64,000 nt of DNA from an uncultured Draconibacterium sp. (lineage in GTDB: Bacteria; Bacteroidota; Bacteroidia; Bacteroidales; Prolixibacteraceae): the NCBI RefSeq assembly GCF_963675065.1, contig NZ_OY775905.1, positions 1,376,501-1,440,500 on the forward strand, read 5' to 3'. Positions 51,433-60,821 of this stretch are shown here, one piece after another. The position numbers and the translations under genes were made by a program. The notes beneath the pieces were generated by a model. That model was not told the DNA's origin. It saw nothing but the letters and a program-made list of their open reading frames with translations, and did not search any database. The first letter of the stretch is position 1. Each line of letters starts with the position of its first letter.

Positions 51433-53739
51433 ATGACAGTCAATTTTACAAAGGTTGAAGAAGCATTTTTCGAAGAAACAAAGTCAAAGAAAATTTCGAC
51501 TAGAATTCCTTATATCACTACAGAAAGTTTCCCAAAACTGGGGCTGCTTTCGGCATTAAGTTTTTTAGAGTGGGCAAGTAAAACTCCGAATGGAGTAGTA
51601 AGTTTACCAACAGGAAAAACAGCACAGTATTTTCTGGATTTTACCCACCTTTTACTTGATAACTGGAATAACAAGAAAGGAAAAGACTTTTTGGAGAAAT
51701 ATGGTTTAGCCGATGTAAAAAAGCCTGATCTGAGCGAACTCTCCTTTGTACAAATGGGTGAGTTTTTCCCTATTAACCCGGAGCAACACAACAGCCTTTA
51801 CAACTACGCACAAAAGCAATATATTGAAGGTTTAGGCTTTAAAAAAGAAAATGCCCTGCTTATTAATTCAGAAGAAATTAAACTGGCAGAAGGCAAACAT
51901 TATTCCGAGATCTTCCCGGATTTTAAGATCGACCTCTCGTTGCGTTACCGCGAAGCAAAAACACACCAGGAGCAATTGCAAAAAGAATCGATTTTTAATA
52001 TCGATAACTGGTGTACAGCCTACGAAAATAAAATTCGTGAAAAAGGCGGAATCGGATTCTTTCTCAGCGGTATTGGCCCTGATGGACTGATCGCTTTCAA
52101 TACACGTGGATCTGATCATTTTTCATCAACACGTTTAACCGAAACAAACTTTGAAACGCAAGCCATAACTGCGGCTGATTTGGGTGGAATTGAGGTATCG
52201 AAAAACCGCCTGGTTGTTACCATTGGTTTGGGTACACTTACATTTAATCCCGATAACAAAGCTGTCGTTTATGCAGCCGGTGAAGCCATTGCCGACACCA
52301 TAAAAGCGTCGCTGGAAAAAGAACCTTCGGTAACATATCCTGCAACGGCACTGCAAAAACTCAAAAATGCCCGTTTTTACCTTACTGAAGGTGCAGCGGT
52401 TGCTCTTGAAGACAGCATTGATAGCTATTACACTTGCACACCATGGAACCACCAGAAAACAGAAAGAGCGGTAATTGAGCTCTGCAAAAAAATAAACAAG
52501 TTCGGTTCGAAACTGGATTTAGAAGACCTGAAAGCCGACAAATACTGTAGAATGATTCCTGATCTGAATGAAAACACAGTTCAGTCGGTTATTGATTCAA
52601 TTTTGGCGAAACTGCAAAAAGGAATGCAAAAAGAGGTGAACCAGGTGTATTACCACACCGGTCCGCACCACGACGATATTATGCTTGGCATTATGCCATC
52701 AACTAACCGCCAGTCGCGCGATGCAAGCAATGAATTGCATTTTTCGGTAGCAACTTCGGGATTTACGGCGGTTACAAACACCTTTTTGTACGACCTGCTG
52801 GTTGACACCAAAGACCTGATCAACCAGAGCAAAATTGAAATGATCAACTTCCCCGACTTCTTTAAGGACGGGCACAAATACAAGTGGGACAAGGACATTT
52901 ACCACTACCTCGACAACATTGCAGCACAGGATGAAGAAGAAAAACGCCGAGGAGTTTGCCATCGTGTGGTGCGTGCACTAGTTTTAATATGGGGAATTAA
53001 AAACGAAGAAGAACTTCGTGAAACGATTTTTGAGATTCTTACCAGCCTGAGAAATACTTACGATGGTGGAAAAAATCCACCGAAAATTCAGAAGCTGAAA
53101 GGAATGATCCGTGAGTTTGAAGAAGAACTGGTTTGGGCGCACTATGGTATTATGGTGAAAAATGTTCACCATCTGCGTTTGGGCTTTTACTCGGGCGAAT
53201 CGAACTACGACAAAGACATCCTTCCAATTCTGGAAGACTTCAGAAAATACAAGCCAACAGTTATTAGTTTGGCAATGGATCCGCAGGGAAGCGGTCCCGA
53301 TACGCACTACAAAGTGCTGATGGCAATTGCAAAAGCTGTTGAAGACTGGAGCAAAGAAGAAGACCTGAGCAATCTGCGAATTGTTGGCTACCGTAATGTG
53401 TGGTTTAAATACAACCCCTGGGATGTTGAAGTGATCGTTCCGGTATCGTTGAACTCGCTGGCCACACTGGGTAAATCATTCTCGGAGTGTTACATTACAC
53501 AGGTTAATGCTTCGTTCCCGAGTTACCAGTTGGATGGAAAATTCAGCGACCTCACACAACGCGTTTGGTTCGATCAGCATAAACAAATACAGCTGCTGTT
53601 GGGTAAAAACTTCTTTTACCAAAACGAATCGCCGCTGCTTCGCGCTACTCACGGTGTAATTTACCACCGCGAACTAACGGTTGAGCAATTCCTTGAAGAA
53701 GCCCAGAAACTGGGAAAAGCAATGGAAAATATACTTTAA
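51433..53739 (+). CDS. NagB-like domain fused to a PIG-L-like deacetylase domain
   Basis: In this 768-residue protein, residues about 1-330 resemble glucosamine-6-phosphate deaminase (GIGPDGLIAFN) and residues about 400-768 a PIG-L/LmbE deacetylase (YYHTGPHHDDIMLG, with the metal-binding HHDD in place of HPDD). Together they could remove the acetyl group and the amino group of N-acetylamino-sugar phosphates. The NagB half departs from the catalytic set: the usual His of DGH is Leu, and the Asp of NMDEY appears as Gly in QMGEFF. It may act on another substrate or be regulatory. Fusions like this are known in Bacteroidota. It is cytoplasmic. Confidence 0.75.
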   Translation: MTVNFTKVEEAFFEETKSKKISTRIPYITTESFPKLGLLSALSFLEWASKTPNGVVSLPTGKTAQYFLDFTHLLLDNWNNKKGKDFLEKYGLADVKKPDLSELSFVQMGEFFPINPEQHNSLYNYAQKQYIEGLGFKKENALLINSEEIKLAEGKHYSEIFPDFKIDLSLRYREAKTHQEQLQKESIFNIDNWCTAYENKIREKGGIGFFLSGIGPDGLIAFNTRGSDHFSSTRLTETNFETQAITAADLGGIEVSKNRLVVTIGLGTLTFNPDNKAVVYAAGEAIADTIKASLEKEPSVTYPATALQKLKNARFYLTEGAAVALEDSIDSYYTCTPWNHQKTERAVIELCKKINKFGSKLDLEDLKADKYCRMIPDLNENTVQSVIDSILAKLQKGMQKEVNQVYYHTGPHHDDIMLGIMPSTNRQSRDASNELHFSVATSGFTAVTNTFLYDLLVDTKDLINQSKIEMINFPDFFKDGHKYKWDKDIYHYLDNIAAQDEEEKRRGVCHRVVRALVLIWGIKNEEELRETIFEILTSLRNTYDGGKNPPKIQKLKGMIREFEEELVWAHYGIMVKNVHHLRLGFYSGESNYDKDILPILEDFRKYKPTVISLAMDPQGSGPDTHYKVLMAIAKAVEDWSKEEDLSNLRIVGYRNVWFKYNPWDVEVIVPVSLNSLATLGKSFSECYITQVNASFPSYQLDGKFSDLTQRVWFDQHKQIQLLLGKNFFYQNESPLLRATHGVIYHRELTVEQFLEEAQKLGKAMENIL

Positions 53740-53769
53740 GAACCAGAAAAAACAAATAATAATAAACAG

Positions 53770-54549
53770 ATGAAACTAGTAATTCATAATAACTACGATG
53801 AACTAAGCATTTGGGCTGCCAACCATATTGCCGAAAGAATTAGCGACTTTGAACCATCGGCAGAAAAACCATTTGTGCTGGGTCTACCAACCGGATCAAC
53901 GCCGCTGGGAACTTACAAAGCACTGATAGACTTATACAAACAAGGAAAAGTATCGTTTAAAAACGTGGTTACTTTTAACATGGACGAGTATGTTGGTATT
54001 GCTGAAGATCATCCGGAAAGCTATCACAGTTTTATGTTCGAGAACTTTTTTAAACACATCGATATTCCAAAGGAAAACATCAACATACTTGACGGAAACG
54101 CCACTGACCTTGACGCAGAATGCGAGCGTTACGAAGCCAAGATAGAATCGTACGGAGGCATTGAGTTGTTTATGGGCGGAATGGGCGCCGATGGTCACCT
54201 GGCATTTAATATTCCGGGATCGTCGATTCAGTCGCGCACCCGTTTGGTAGATCTGAATTACGACACGATAGTTGCCAACTCGCGTTTCTTCGATAACGAT
54301 TTAAAGCAGGTACCAAAACAGGCTTTAACGGTTGGTGTGCAAACAGTACTCGACTCGAATGAAGTGTTGGTTTTGGTAAACGGATACAAAAAAGCCCGCG
54401 CACTGCAAAATGTAGTGGAAAACGGAATCAACCACATGTGGACATTATCGGCACTGCAAATGCACCCGAATGGTATAATTGTTTGCGACGAAGATGCGAC
54501 AATGGAACTAAAAGTAGGAACGGTAAAGTATTTTAAAGAATCAGTTTAA
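53770..54549 (+). CDS. nagB: Glucosamine-6-phosphate deaminase-like enzyme
   Basis: The 259-residue protein has the NagB signatures: GLPTGSTPLGTYKAL, TFNMDEYVGI (with the base Asp), and GGMGADGHLAFNIPGSS, where the E. coli enzyme has Glu after AFN. It converts glucosamine-6-phosphate to fructose-6-phosphate and ammonia. Most of the active site is intact, but the Asp-His-Glu triad lacks its Glu (Ile here), which may change activity or regulation. It is the third gene of the ROK operon, 30 bases behind the fusion gene. It is cytoplasmic. Confidence 0.85.
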   Translation: MKLVIHNNYDELSIWAANHIAERISDFEPSAEKPFVLGLPTGSTPLGTYKALIDLYKQGKVSFKNVVTFNMDEYVGIAEDHPESYHSFMFENFFKHIDIPKENINILDGNATDLDAECERYEAKIESYGGIELFMGGMGADGHLAFNIPGSSIQSRTRLVDLNYDTIVANSRFFDNDLKQVPKQALTVGVQTVLDSNEVLVLVNGYKKARALQNVVENGINHMWTLSALQMHPNGIIVCDEDATMELKVGTVKYFKESV

Positions 54550-54569
54550 ACCAACTGGATTTTAATAAA

Positions 54570-54610
54570 AACTACTGCCCGCCTGTTAATTCAGAGCGGG
54601 TAGTTGTATT
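54570..54610 (+). terminator. Probable terminator of the amino-sugar operon
   Basis: AACTAC(TG)CCCGC pairs with GCGGGTAGTT with a 2-base bulge, 20 bases past the nagB stop. The T-tail is weak. Confidence 0.5.
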
Positions 54611-54646
54611 ATATTTCTCTGTGGATAGTTTCTAAAATTCACTATT

Positions 54647-54832
54647 CTAATCATCTGTTGATCTTTTTCGCACGGGCTTAATAACCACCTCTTGTTCGCA
54701 CCGCGGGCAAATATAAATTTCGCATCCGGTGCAGGCAAAACAATTGCTACAAGTCCTTGAAACATCGAGATTCGAGAACTGAAAATTACAGTTTAAACAG
54801 GTGTATATTTTCTCCCTTTTCGGCGCAAACAT
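54647..54832 (-). CDS. Cys-rich mini-protein with four CxxC motifs at the end of the zinc operon
   Basis: The 61-residue protein (from ATG 54832) has four CxxC knuckles: Cys12/15, 28/31, 34/37 and 42/45, a double zinc-ribbon pattern, and a basic tail (VVIKPVRKRSTDD). I do not recognise the family. The start overlaps the permease stop in TGATG, so it is translationally coupled to zinc import. A role as a zinc-binding buffer or regulator is inferred; the fold could also be a general zinc ribbon. Confidence 0.65.
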   Translation of the reverse strand: MFAPKREKIYTCLNCNFQFSNLDVSRTCSNCFACTGCEIYICPRCEQEVVIKPVRKRSTDD

Positions 54833-55641
54833 CACACGAATAATTTAACCAAACGAAGTATCCCGAAAATAATAACCAGCGTAAAAATGATAGCGGCTCC
54901 CGAGGGAATATTCAGGAAATAAGAAATAAACAAACCGGCTATTGTGCCCACAAAAGCAAATAACGACGAATACACCAGCAGGCGTTTAAAATCGTTGGTG
55001 TATAAATTGGCAGTTGCCTGCGGTATGGTCAGCAACGACAAAATAAGAATGATACCCACTACCCTTATATTCAACACAACGGTTAGCGCAATAAGCACGA
55101 TTATGAGGTAGTTGAACAAGGCCACCGGCAAACCTGCAGTGCGCGCAAACTCTTCGTCGAAAGCGATGTAAAGGATTTTACGTAAAAATACGGCAAAGAA
55201 AACCACGATAACCAGGTTGAGCATAAACATCCACCAAAGCTCAGAAGAGGTTACGGTAAGAATATTTCCGAACAGGTAACTCATCAGGTTTGGTGTGTAT
55301 CCGGGAGTGAGGAAAACAAATATAATTCCCAGTGCCATTCCCAGCGACCACCAAATTGCAATGGATGAATCCTCCCTTATTTCTGCTACTTTGGTAAAAA
55401 ACTGAATGCCCAAAGCCGACAAAACAGCAAAAAGCACAGCTCCCAACAATGGATTAAAGCCGAGAAAAAAAGCTAGTCCTATACCGCCAAACGACGCGTG
55501 TGTTATTCCGCCACTAATAAATACAATACGCCTCGAAACAATGTATGCCCCAATTATCCCACATGAGATACTGGCAAACACTGCAGCCAAAAAAGCTTTC
55601 TGAAAAAATTCGTATGAAAATAATTCTATTATCGCGTTCAT
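54832..55641 (-). CDS. znuB: Zinc/manganese ABC transporter permease
   Basis: The 269-residue membrane protein of the ABC-3 family has eight or nine helices and the segment SGGITHASFGGIGLAFFLG, where the family has its coupling region, and RVVGIILILSLLTIPQATA. It forms the channel for the metal delivered by the binding protein at 56389. The choice of zinc over manganese rests on the His-rich loop of that protein. It follows the ATPase gene after 1 base. Confidence 0.88.
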   Translation of the reverse strand: MNAIIELFSYEFFQKAFLAAVFASISCGIIGAYIVSRRIVFISGGITHASFGGIGLAFFLGFNPLLGAVLFAVLSALGIQFFTKVAEIREDSSIAIWWSLGMALGIIFVFLTPGYTPNLMSYLFGNILTVTSSELWWMFMLNLVIVVFFAVFLRKILYIAFDEEFARTAGLPVALFNYLIIVLIALTVVLNIRVVGIILILSLLTIPQATANLYTNDFKRLLVYSSLFAFVGTIAGLFISYFLNIPSGAAIIFTLVIIFGILRLVKLFV

Positions 55642-55642
55642 A

Positions 55643-56389
55643 TTAATGATGATGGTGCTTTAAAACGGTATGCGGAATTTCGCCATGTGAAATGATTTGA
55701 ATCGGGCAATTATAATTGGCCAGTTGTTCCTGCGAAATTACATTACTTGCATGATAATGCAGGTACTTATTTACACAAGCAATAGATTTTACGCAGCTGG
55801 TAATAGTGCCCACATCGTGCGAAACCAAAAGAATAGCAAGCTCTTCATTTAGCTTCTCCAACTTTTCGTAAAGCTCGCCTTCAAAACGGTTATCCACAAA
55901 AGTATCCGGCTCGTCGAGAATAAGAAGTTTCGGATCGCTTAACAAGGCCCGACATAAAAACACACGTTGCATTTGCCCGCCCGACAGCTCGCCAATGGCT
56001 TTATTTCGAATACCGGCAACACCCATTTCTTCCAGCAGTGCTTCCGCTTTATCTTTTGCTACGCTTTTTGCGTTTTGGCGATTTTGCATTATACCGCCCG
56101 AAAGTACCACATCAAAAACAGTGATCGGGAATTTCCGGTCGATATGCCGTACCTGTGGTAAATAACCAATTGGTTTTTTCCGGCCGCTCATTTCTTTTGA
56201 GAAATGAATTTTCCCCGATTCCGGTTTCTTCAATCCCAAAATGGCTTTCAACAAGGTTGTTTTACCTCCTCCATTGGGGCCAATAACTCCCAGAAAATCG
56301 TTCTCAAAAATTTCGAGATCTACGTTTTCCAGCACCGGCACTTTATCGTAAGCAACCGTCAGATTTTCTATTTTAATTAACGGATCCAT
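55643..56389 (-). CDS. znuC: Zinc ABC transporter ATP-binding protein
   Basis: The 248-residue ATPase has Walker A GPNGGGKTT, signature LSGGQMQR and Walker B LLILDEP. The C-terminus ends KHHHH, after a region with HDVGTITS, so it may bind zinc and feel its level. It shares a base with the start region of the binding-protein gene (56389), and with the permease it forms a tight znuA-C-B operon. It is peripheral at the inner membrane. Confidence 0.92.
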   Translation of the reverse strand: MDPLIKIENLTVAYDKVPVLENVDLEIFENDFLGVIGPNGGGKTTLLKAILGLKKPESGKIHFSKEMSGRKKPIGYLPQVRHIDRKFPITVFDVVLSGGIMQNRQNAKSVAKDKAEALLEEMGVAGIRNKAIGELSGGQMQRVFLCRALLSDPKLLILDEPDTFVDNRFEGELYEKLEKLNEELAILLVSHDVGTITSCVKSIACVNKYLHYHASNVISQEQLANYNCPIQIISHGEIPHTVLKHHHH

Positions 56390-57267
56390 TAAAAATTGTC
56401 AATCAGAATTTGAGTCATTGTTCTTAGGTTTTCTTCCCACTCCGGATTAAGTGGCCATACCTGTATGATTTTACCTCCAATTTCATCGGCAAAAACACGG
56501 GCATGATCACGATCGAATTCACTTTGAATGTAAACAACTTTTATGCCTTCTGATTTGGCCATGTCAACCACTTTGCGCAATTGTTGCGGTGTTGGCTCTT
56601 TTCCCCCGGTTTCAAGCGAGTACTGATCCAAACCATATTCGCGGGCATAATACGAAAGACTCGGGTGAAAAACGATAAACTTTCGCCCGGCGTAATCTTT
56701 CAACTGATTCTTAAGATCAATATTTAACTGATCGCATTCTTTCACAAAACGCATGTAATTGGCCTTGTAGTCGCCTGCTTTTTCGGGTTTTAGCGCCGAG
56801 AGTTCGTCGAGAATTACCTTTGCCATTTGTTTTACCATAACCGGCGACAGCCACACATGCGGGTCAACACCATCGATATGCACATGGTCGCCGTGTTGTT
56901 CCATTTTGTCGGCAATCAAATCCAGTCCTTCCGAAATGTTAACCACCTTCATTTTGGTGTTGGCCTGCTCAATTTTATCCGCCCACGAGTGTTCGAAACC
57001 TATGTAACCAATACGAAACCAAACGGCCGAACGTGTAATATCTTTCAACTGCGAGGGTAAAAGTGTATATGCTGCCGGGCTCGATCCTGGCGGGATAAGC
57101 AGGTTTACTTCAAAGTCGTCGCCCGCAATTTTTTCAACAAATGTTTTTTGGGGTAAAATACTCACGGTCACAACGTCGGCACCGGCACTTTTTTCTGCTT
57201 TCTTTTGGTTCCCGCACGATGCAAACAAAGTAGCCACAACCAATAAAAGTAATATTCTCTTCATCAA
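56389..57267 (-). CDS. znuA: Zinc-binding lipoprotein of the ABC transporter
   Basis: The 292-residue protein has a lipobox (LFASC, Cys18) and the cluster A-I metal-binding fold: His in MEQHGDHVHIDGVDPHVWLSP (a His-rich loop followed by the conserved HVWLSP), YAREYGL, and QSEFDRDHARVFADEIGG. The His-rich loop favours zinc. It captures zinc in the periplasm. It is the first gene of the operon; no Zur box was recognised upstream, but I looked only by eye. Confidence 0.9.
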   Translation of the reverse strand: MMKRILLLLVVATLFASCGNQKKAEKSAGADVVTVSILPQKTFVEKIAGDDFEVNLLIPPGSSPAAYTLLPSQLKDITRSAVWFRIGYIGFEHSWADKIEQANTKMKVVNISEGLDLIADKMEQHGDHVHIDGVDPHVWLSPVMVKQMAKVILDELSALKPEKAGDYKANYMRFVKECDQLNIDLKNQLKDYAGRKFIVFHPSLSYYAREYGLDQYSLETGGKEPTPQQLRKVVDMAKSEGIKVVYIQSEFDRDHARVFADEIGGKIIQVWPLNPEWEENLRTMTQILIDNF

Positions 57268-57363
57268 TGTTTTTTTTAGTGTTTCATCTTAACAATGTTC
57301 CACAAATTTAGTTTTATGTTTTGGAATAAATAAATTGAACTCAGCTTAATGCTTTTTAACCCG

Positions 57364-57615
57364 CTATTCTTTTGGTGGAACGGGGTCGTAACCATGCGTT
57401 CCCCAAGGGTGACATTTTGAAAGGCGCCTGACTGTCAGCACAAATCCTTTAAACGGACCGTGAATTTTTATCGCCTTTACAGCATACTCCGAACACGTGG
57501 GAATATGCCGGCACGATGCAGGAGTAAGTGGCGAAATTCCATATTTGTAAATATAAATCGGAATTAAAAGTATCCACCCTAAAAATTTCAAAATTGCCTT
57601 TCCAATTGCTTTCAT
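57364..57615 (-). CDS. yidD: Membrane protein insertion efficiency factor YidD
   Basis: The 83-residue protein has one amphipathic/hydrophobic start (AILKFLGWILLIPIYIYKYG) and the signature CRHIPTCSEYAVKAI, then GGxxL-like RRLSKCHPWGTHGYDPVP. It helps insert membrane proteins with YidC. The ATG at 57615 is preferred to a TTG five codons upstream. It is not next to rnpA or yidC, as is common in Bacteroidota. Confidence 0.92.
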   Translation of the reverse strand: MKAIGKAILKFLGWILLIPIYIYKYGISPLTPASCRHIPTCSEYAVKAIKIHGPFKGFVLTVRRLSKCHPWGTHGYDPVPPKE

Positions 57616-57764
57616 AATATCAGGCAACAAATGTACGATTAAAATTTATCGTGGTTTTGTGATGTGCATTTCCCATTCCTCTTAAAAAACGTTAAAGCTT
57701 AACTGAATTCAAAATAAATAGCCATAAACCACGGTACGTTTCTCTGTCAATTGCATAATATTTT

Positions 57765-57772
57765 TAATTTTG
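57765..57772 (+). promoter_or_regulatory. Predicted -7 box of the ROK glucokinase gene
   Basis: TAATTTTG matches TAnnTTTG and lies 51 bases before the start codon. No well-spaced -33 element is clear. Confidence 0.45.
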
Positions 57773-57823
57773 CTAATACACAGAATATACAGATAAAATC
57801 TAAATTAATAAGCTTAATAAAAA

Positions 57824-58801
57824 ATGAAGAAAGTAGCAATTGGAGTTGATATTGGCGGAACAAATACTGCCATTGGCGTAGTTGACGCTGAAGGACATGT
57901 GATGGTTAAAGACAATATTTCTACACCATCGCATGGCGATATCGACCAATACATCTCAGATTTGGCAGCTGCCATTAAAGAACTGATTAAATCAGTTAAG
58001 TTATTGAATGAAAATTTAGAAGTTTTTGGAATAGGAATTGGCGCTCCAAATGGGAATTACTACAGTGGAACAATTGAATATGCACCAAACCTTTCGTTTA
58101 AAGGAGTGGTTCGTTTGGTAGAACTACTTCGTGCACACTTCCCTGACATGGAGGCACTTGCACTAACAAACGACGCAAATGCAGCAGCCATCGGCGAAAT
58201 GATTTACGGTGGTGCCAAAGACATGCAAAACTTTGTAATGTTCACGTTGGGAACCGGCGTTGGTAGCGGAATTGTTGTAAACGGTGATCTGGTTTACGGG
58301 CACGATGGTTTTGCCGGCGAGTGCGGTCACACTACACTAATTCCCGGCGGACGTTTGTGCGGATGTACTGCGCTGGGCCACTTAGAGGCATATTGCTCGG
58401 CACCCGGAATGAAACGTACTGCTTTTGAAATTATGGTTCAGAAAAATGCCACTGATAGTTTACTGGCCGATAAATCGTTTAATGAGCTCGACTCGAAAAT
58501 GATTTACGACGCTGCTGAAAAAGGCGATAAAGTTGCATTAGAAGTTTTTGAGAAAACCGGTGCGTGGCTCGGACAAGGTTTGGCGGATACCGTTCACCAC
58601 CTGAGCCCTCAGGCAGTATTCCTGTTTGGAGGACCAACCGCTGCCGGCGATTATATTTTTGAGCCAACAAAAAAACACATGGAAAAACACTTACTCCCTA
58701 TCTTTAAAGATAAGATCAAGATTCTTCCATCGGAATTGAAGCCTGGCGACGCTGCTATTGTTGGAGCGAGCGCACTGGCCTGGAAAGAGCTGGAAAAATA
58801 A
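57824..58801 (+). CDS. ROK-family sugar kinase (glucokinase)
   Basis: The 325-residue kinase has the phosphate loop GVDIGGTNTAIGVVD, the catalytic Asp in LTNDANAAAIGE, and the zinc loop ECGHTTL followed by CGCTALGHLEAYC. It phosphorylates glucose, or possibly another hexose or amino sugar, in the cytoplasm. Unlike the ROK protein at 50212, it lacks a helix-turn-helix. It is monocistronic with a strong terminator; its own promoter box is predicted at 57765. Confidence 0.9.
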   Translation: MKKVAIGVDIGGTNTAIGVVDAEGHVMVKDNISTPSHGDIDQYISDLAAAIKELIKSVKLLNENLEVFGIGIGAPNGNYYSGTIEYAPNLSFKGVVRLVELLRAHFPDMEALALTNDANAAAIGEMIYGGAKDMQNFVMFTLGTGVGSGIVVNGDLVYGHDGFAGECGHTTLIPGGRLCGCTALGHLEAYCSAPGMKRTAFEIMVQKNATDSLLADKSFNELDSKMIYDAAEKGDKVALEVFEKTGAWLGQGLADTVHHLSPQAVFLFGGPTAAGDYIFEPTKKHMEKHLLPIFKDKIKILPSELKPGDAAIVGASALAWKELEK

Positions 58802-58824
58802 AAAGCATATCCTTATAAAATCAG

Positions 58825-58852
58825 AAGCGGACCATTATGGTCCGCTTTTTTT
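58825..58852 (+). terminator. Terminator of the ROK kinase gene
   Basis: AGCGGACCAT (58826-58835) and ATGGTCCGCT (58837-58846) form a perfect stem, followed by seven T. Confidence 0.9.
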
Positions 58853-58890
58853 ATGCTTTAAATCTTCATTCGGAATTGTATCTTTAAGCA

Positions 58891-60819
58891 ATGATACGAT
58901 TCGTCCATATCCTTCTTTTTTTCTGTCTCGTCCTAAATGTTATTGCCCAGGAGAATGAACTTTTCATTTCAGACAAAATAGCTCTGGAAGAAAGCCGGAA
59001 TTTTCAGCTGAAAGCCACATTTATTGAAAGCCAAGACAATAGCCTAACCGACTTTATTTATCAGCGAATGGAATGGCAGGTCGATCCGGCGGTCCATTAC
59101 ATTTCCGGAAAAGTTACCACCCATTTTAAAAGCAAAACCGAATTGCTGAATACGATTGAGTTTGATCTTTCCGATTCATTAACGGTTGACTCTGTTGTTA
59201 TCGGAAACAATAGCGCCCCCTTCACCCATCAGAACAATAAAGTTGAAATTAATCTGCCGGAACCACTTTCCCTCAATCAGCTTGATTCTGCTTCGGTTTT
59301 TTACCACGGAGTTCCTCCTGCAACAGGCCTCGGTTCGTTTGAAACCACCTTTCATGGTACAGCGTTTACCCCGGTTTTATGGACACTGTCGGAACCATAC
59401 GGTGCTTTGGAATGGTGGCCCTGCAAGCAGTCGCTGGCCGATAAAATCGACTCGATTGATGTGATTGTCACTACACCGGAAAAGTATAAAACAGCAAGTA
59501 ACGGCATATTGGTTTCTGAAGAGTTGACTGACACCACCACAACCATGCACTGGAAACATCGTTTCCCAATTGCCACGTACCTGATTGCTATTGCCGTGAC
59601 TGATTATGAGCGCTATTCTGATTACCTGGAAACGGAAAATGGCGACTCCATTGAAATCCTGAATTACGTTTATCCTGAGAATCTTGAAGATGCAAAAGGC
59701 AAAACTCCGGTAACTGCCGAGATTATACGACTGTACCAAGATCTGGTTGGAGATTATCCTTTTGCTGCTGAAAAATATGGTCATGCACAATTTGGCTGGG
59801 GCGGTGGAATGGAGCATCAAACCATGAGTTTTATGGGAAATTTTGGCTACGGATTGATTGCCCACGAACTGGCCCATCAGTGGTTTGGCAATTATATAAC
59901 ACTGGGCTCGTGGCAGGATATTTGGCTGAACGAAGGTTTTGCTACCTACTTAACCGGCCTTTCCTACGAAAACATTGAAACCGATTGGTGGCCGGTGTGG
60001 AAACAATTGTATTCCGACCAGGTGAAGGAAGAACCCGATGGCTCTGTTTATGTTACTGATACCATATCAGTTGCCCGCATTTTTAGCAGCCGCTTATCGT
60101 ATGCAAAAGGCGGCTATTTGCTGCACATGCTGCGTTGGGTGATTGGTGATGATGCCTTTTTTCAGGGCCTTAAAAATTATTTCAACGATCCGGCAGTTGC
60201 CAATGGTTTTGTCCGCTCTGAAGATGTGATAAACCATTTTGAACAGGTAGCCGATACCAGCCTTACCGAGTTCTTTAACGACTGGCTCTACGGCGAAGGT
60301 TATCCGGTTTATTCTGCCAGTTTTAAACCGGGTGACGAAGGAAGAACTTTGATAACACTGAGTCAAACCACCAGTCACGAATCAGTTGATTTTTTCGAAA
60401 TGCCGGTGCCTGTACGTTTATACAATACCAACCGAACGGATTCGCTGGATGTGAGACTGAATCATACCAACAATCAGCAACAATTTATAGTCAGTACCGA
60501 TTTCCATGTTGCCGAACTGGTAATCGATCCTGATCTCTGGCTTATTTCTAAAACGCAGGAGATTGTTGGGTTACCAAGCGACCTTAATACTCAAACCATA
60601 GAGATCTTTCCCAATCCGGCTACCACTGAAATTAGCTTGCGAATTCCTTCGTCGAAACAAATCACCGGCATTCGGATTTTTGATCTGAACGGTGCGGAAG
60701 TTATACATCTTTCCGTTCAACCGGAAAGAATAAATATCTCCGGACTCGTTCCCGGAGTTTATCTGCTAAAAGCCGAACTGGCTGACGGAGCTTTTCAAGG
60801 GCGTTTTATTAAACACTAA
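58891..60819 (+). CDS. M1-family aminopeptidase with type IX sorting domain
   Basis: The 642-residue enzyme has a signal peptide (to about IAQ, residue 20), GGMEHQ (305-310, in place of GAMEN), and the zinc site H325-E-x-x-H329 with Glu348 (AHELAHQWF, WLNEGFATY). The last 75 residues form a type A T9SS sorting domain (EIFPNPATTEISLRIP, IFDLNGAEV, GVYLLKAELADG). It is exported by the type IX system to the cell surface or medium, where it trims peptides. It implies that the cell has a working T9SS, consistent with the Gld-like protein at the right edge. Confidence 0.92.
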   Translation: MIRFVHILLFFCLVLNVIAQENELFISDKIALEESRNFQLKATFIESQDNSLTDFIYQRMEWQVDPAVHYISGKVTTHFKSKTELLNTIEFDLSDSLTVDSVVIGNNSAPFTHQNNKVEINLPEPLSLNQLDSASVFYHGVPPATGLGSFETTFHGTAFTPVLWTLSEPYGALEWWPCKQSLADKIDSIDVIVTTPEKYKTASNGILVSEELTDTTTTMHWKHRFPIATYLIAIAVTDYERYSDYLETENGDSIEILNYVYPENLEDAKGKTPVTAEIIRLYQDLVGDYPFAAEKYGHAQFGWGGGMEHQTMSFMGNFGYGLIAHELAHQWFGNYITLGSWQDIWLNEGFATYLTGLSYENIETDWWPVWKQLYSDQVKEEPDGSVYVTDTISVARIFSSRLSYAKGGYLLHMLRWVIGDDAFFQGLKNYFNDPAVANGFVRSEDVINHFEQVADTSLTEFFNDWLYGEGYPVYSASFKPGDEGRTLITLSQTTSHESVDFFEMPVPVRLYNTNRTDSLDVRLNHTNNQQQFIVSTDFHVAELVIDPDLWLISKTQEIVGLPSDLNTQTIEIFPNPATTEISLRIPSSKQITGIRIFDLNGAEVIHLSVQPERINISGLVPGVYLLKAELADGAFQGRFIKH

Positions 60820-60821
60820 AT

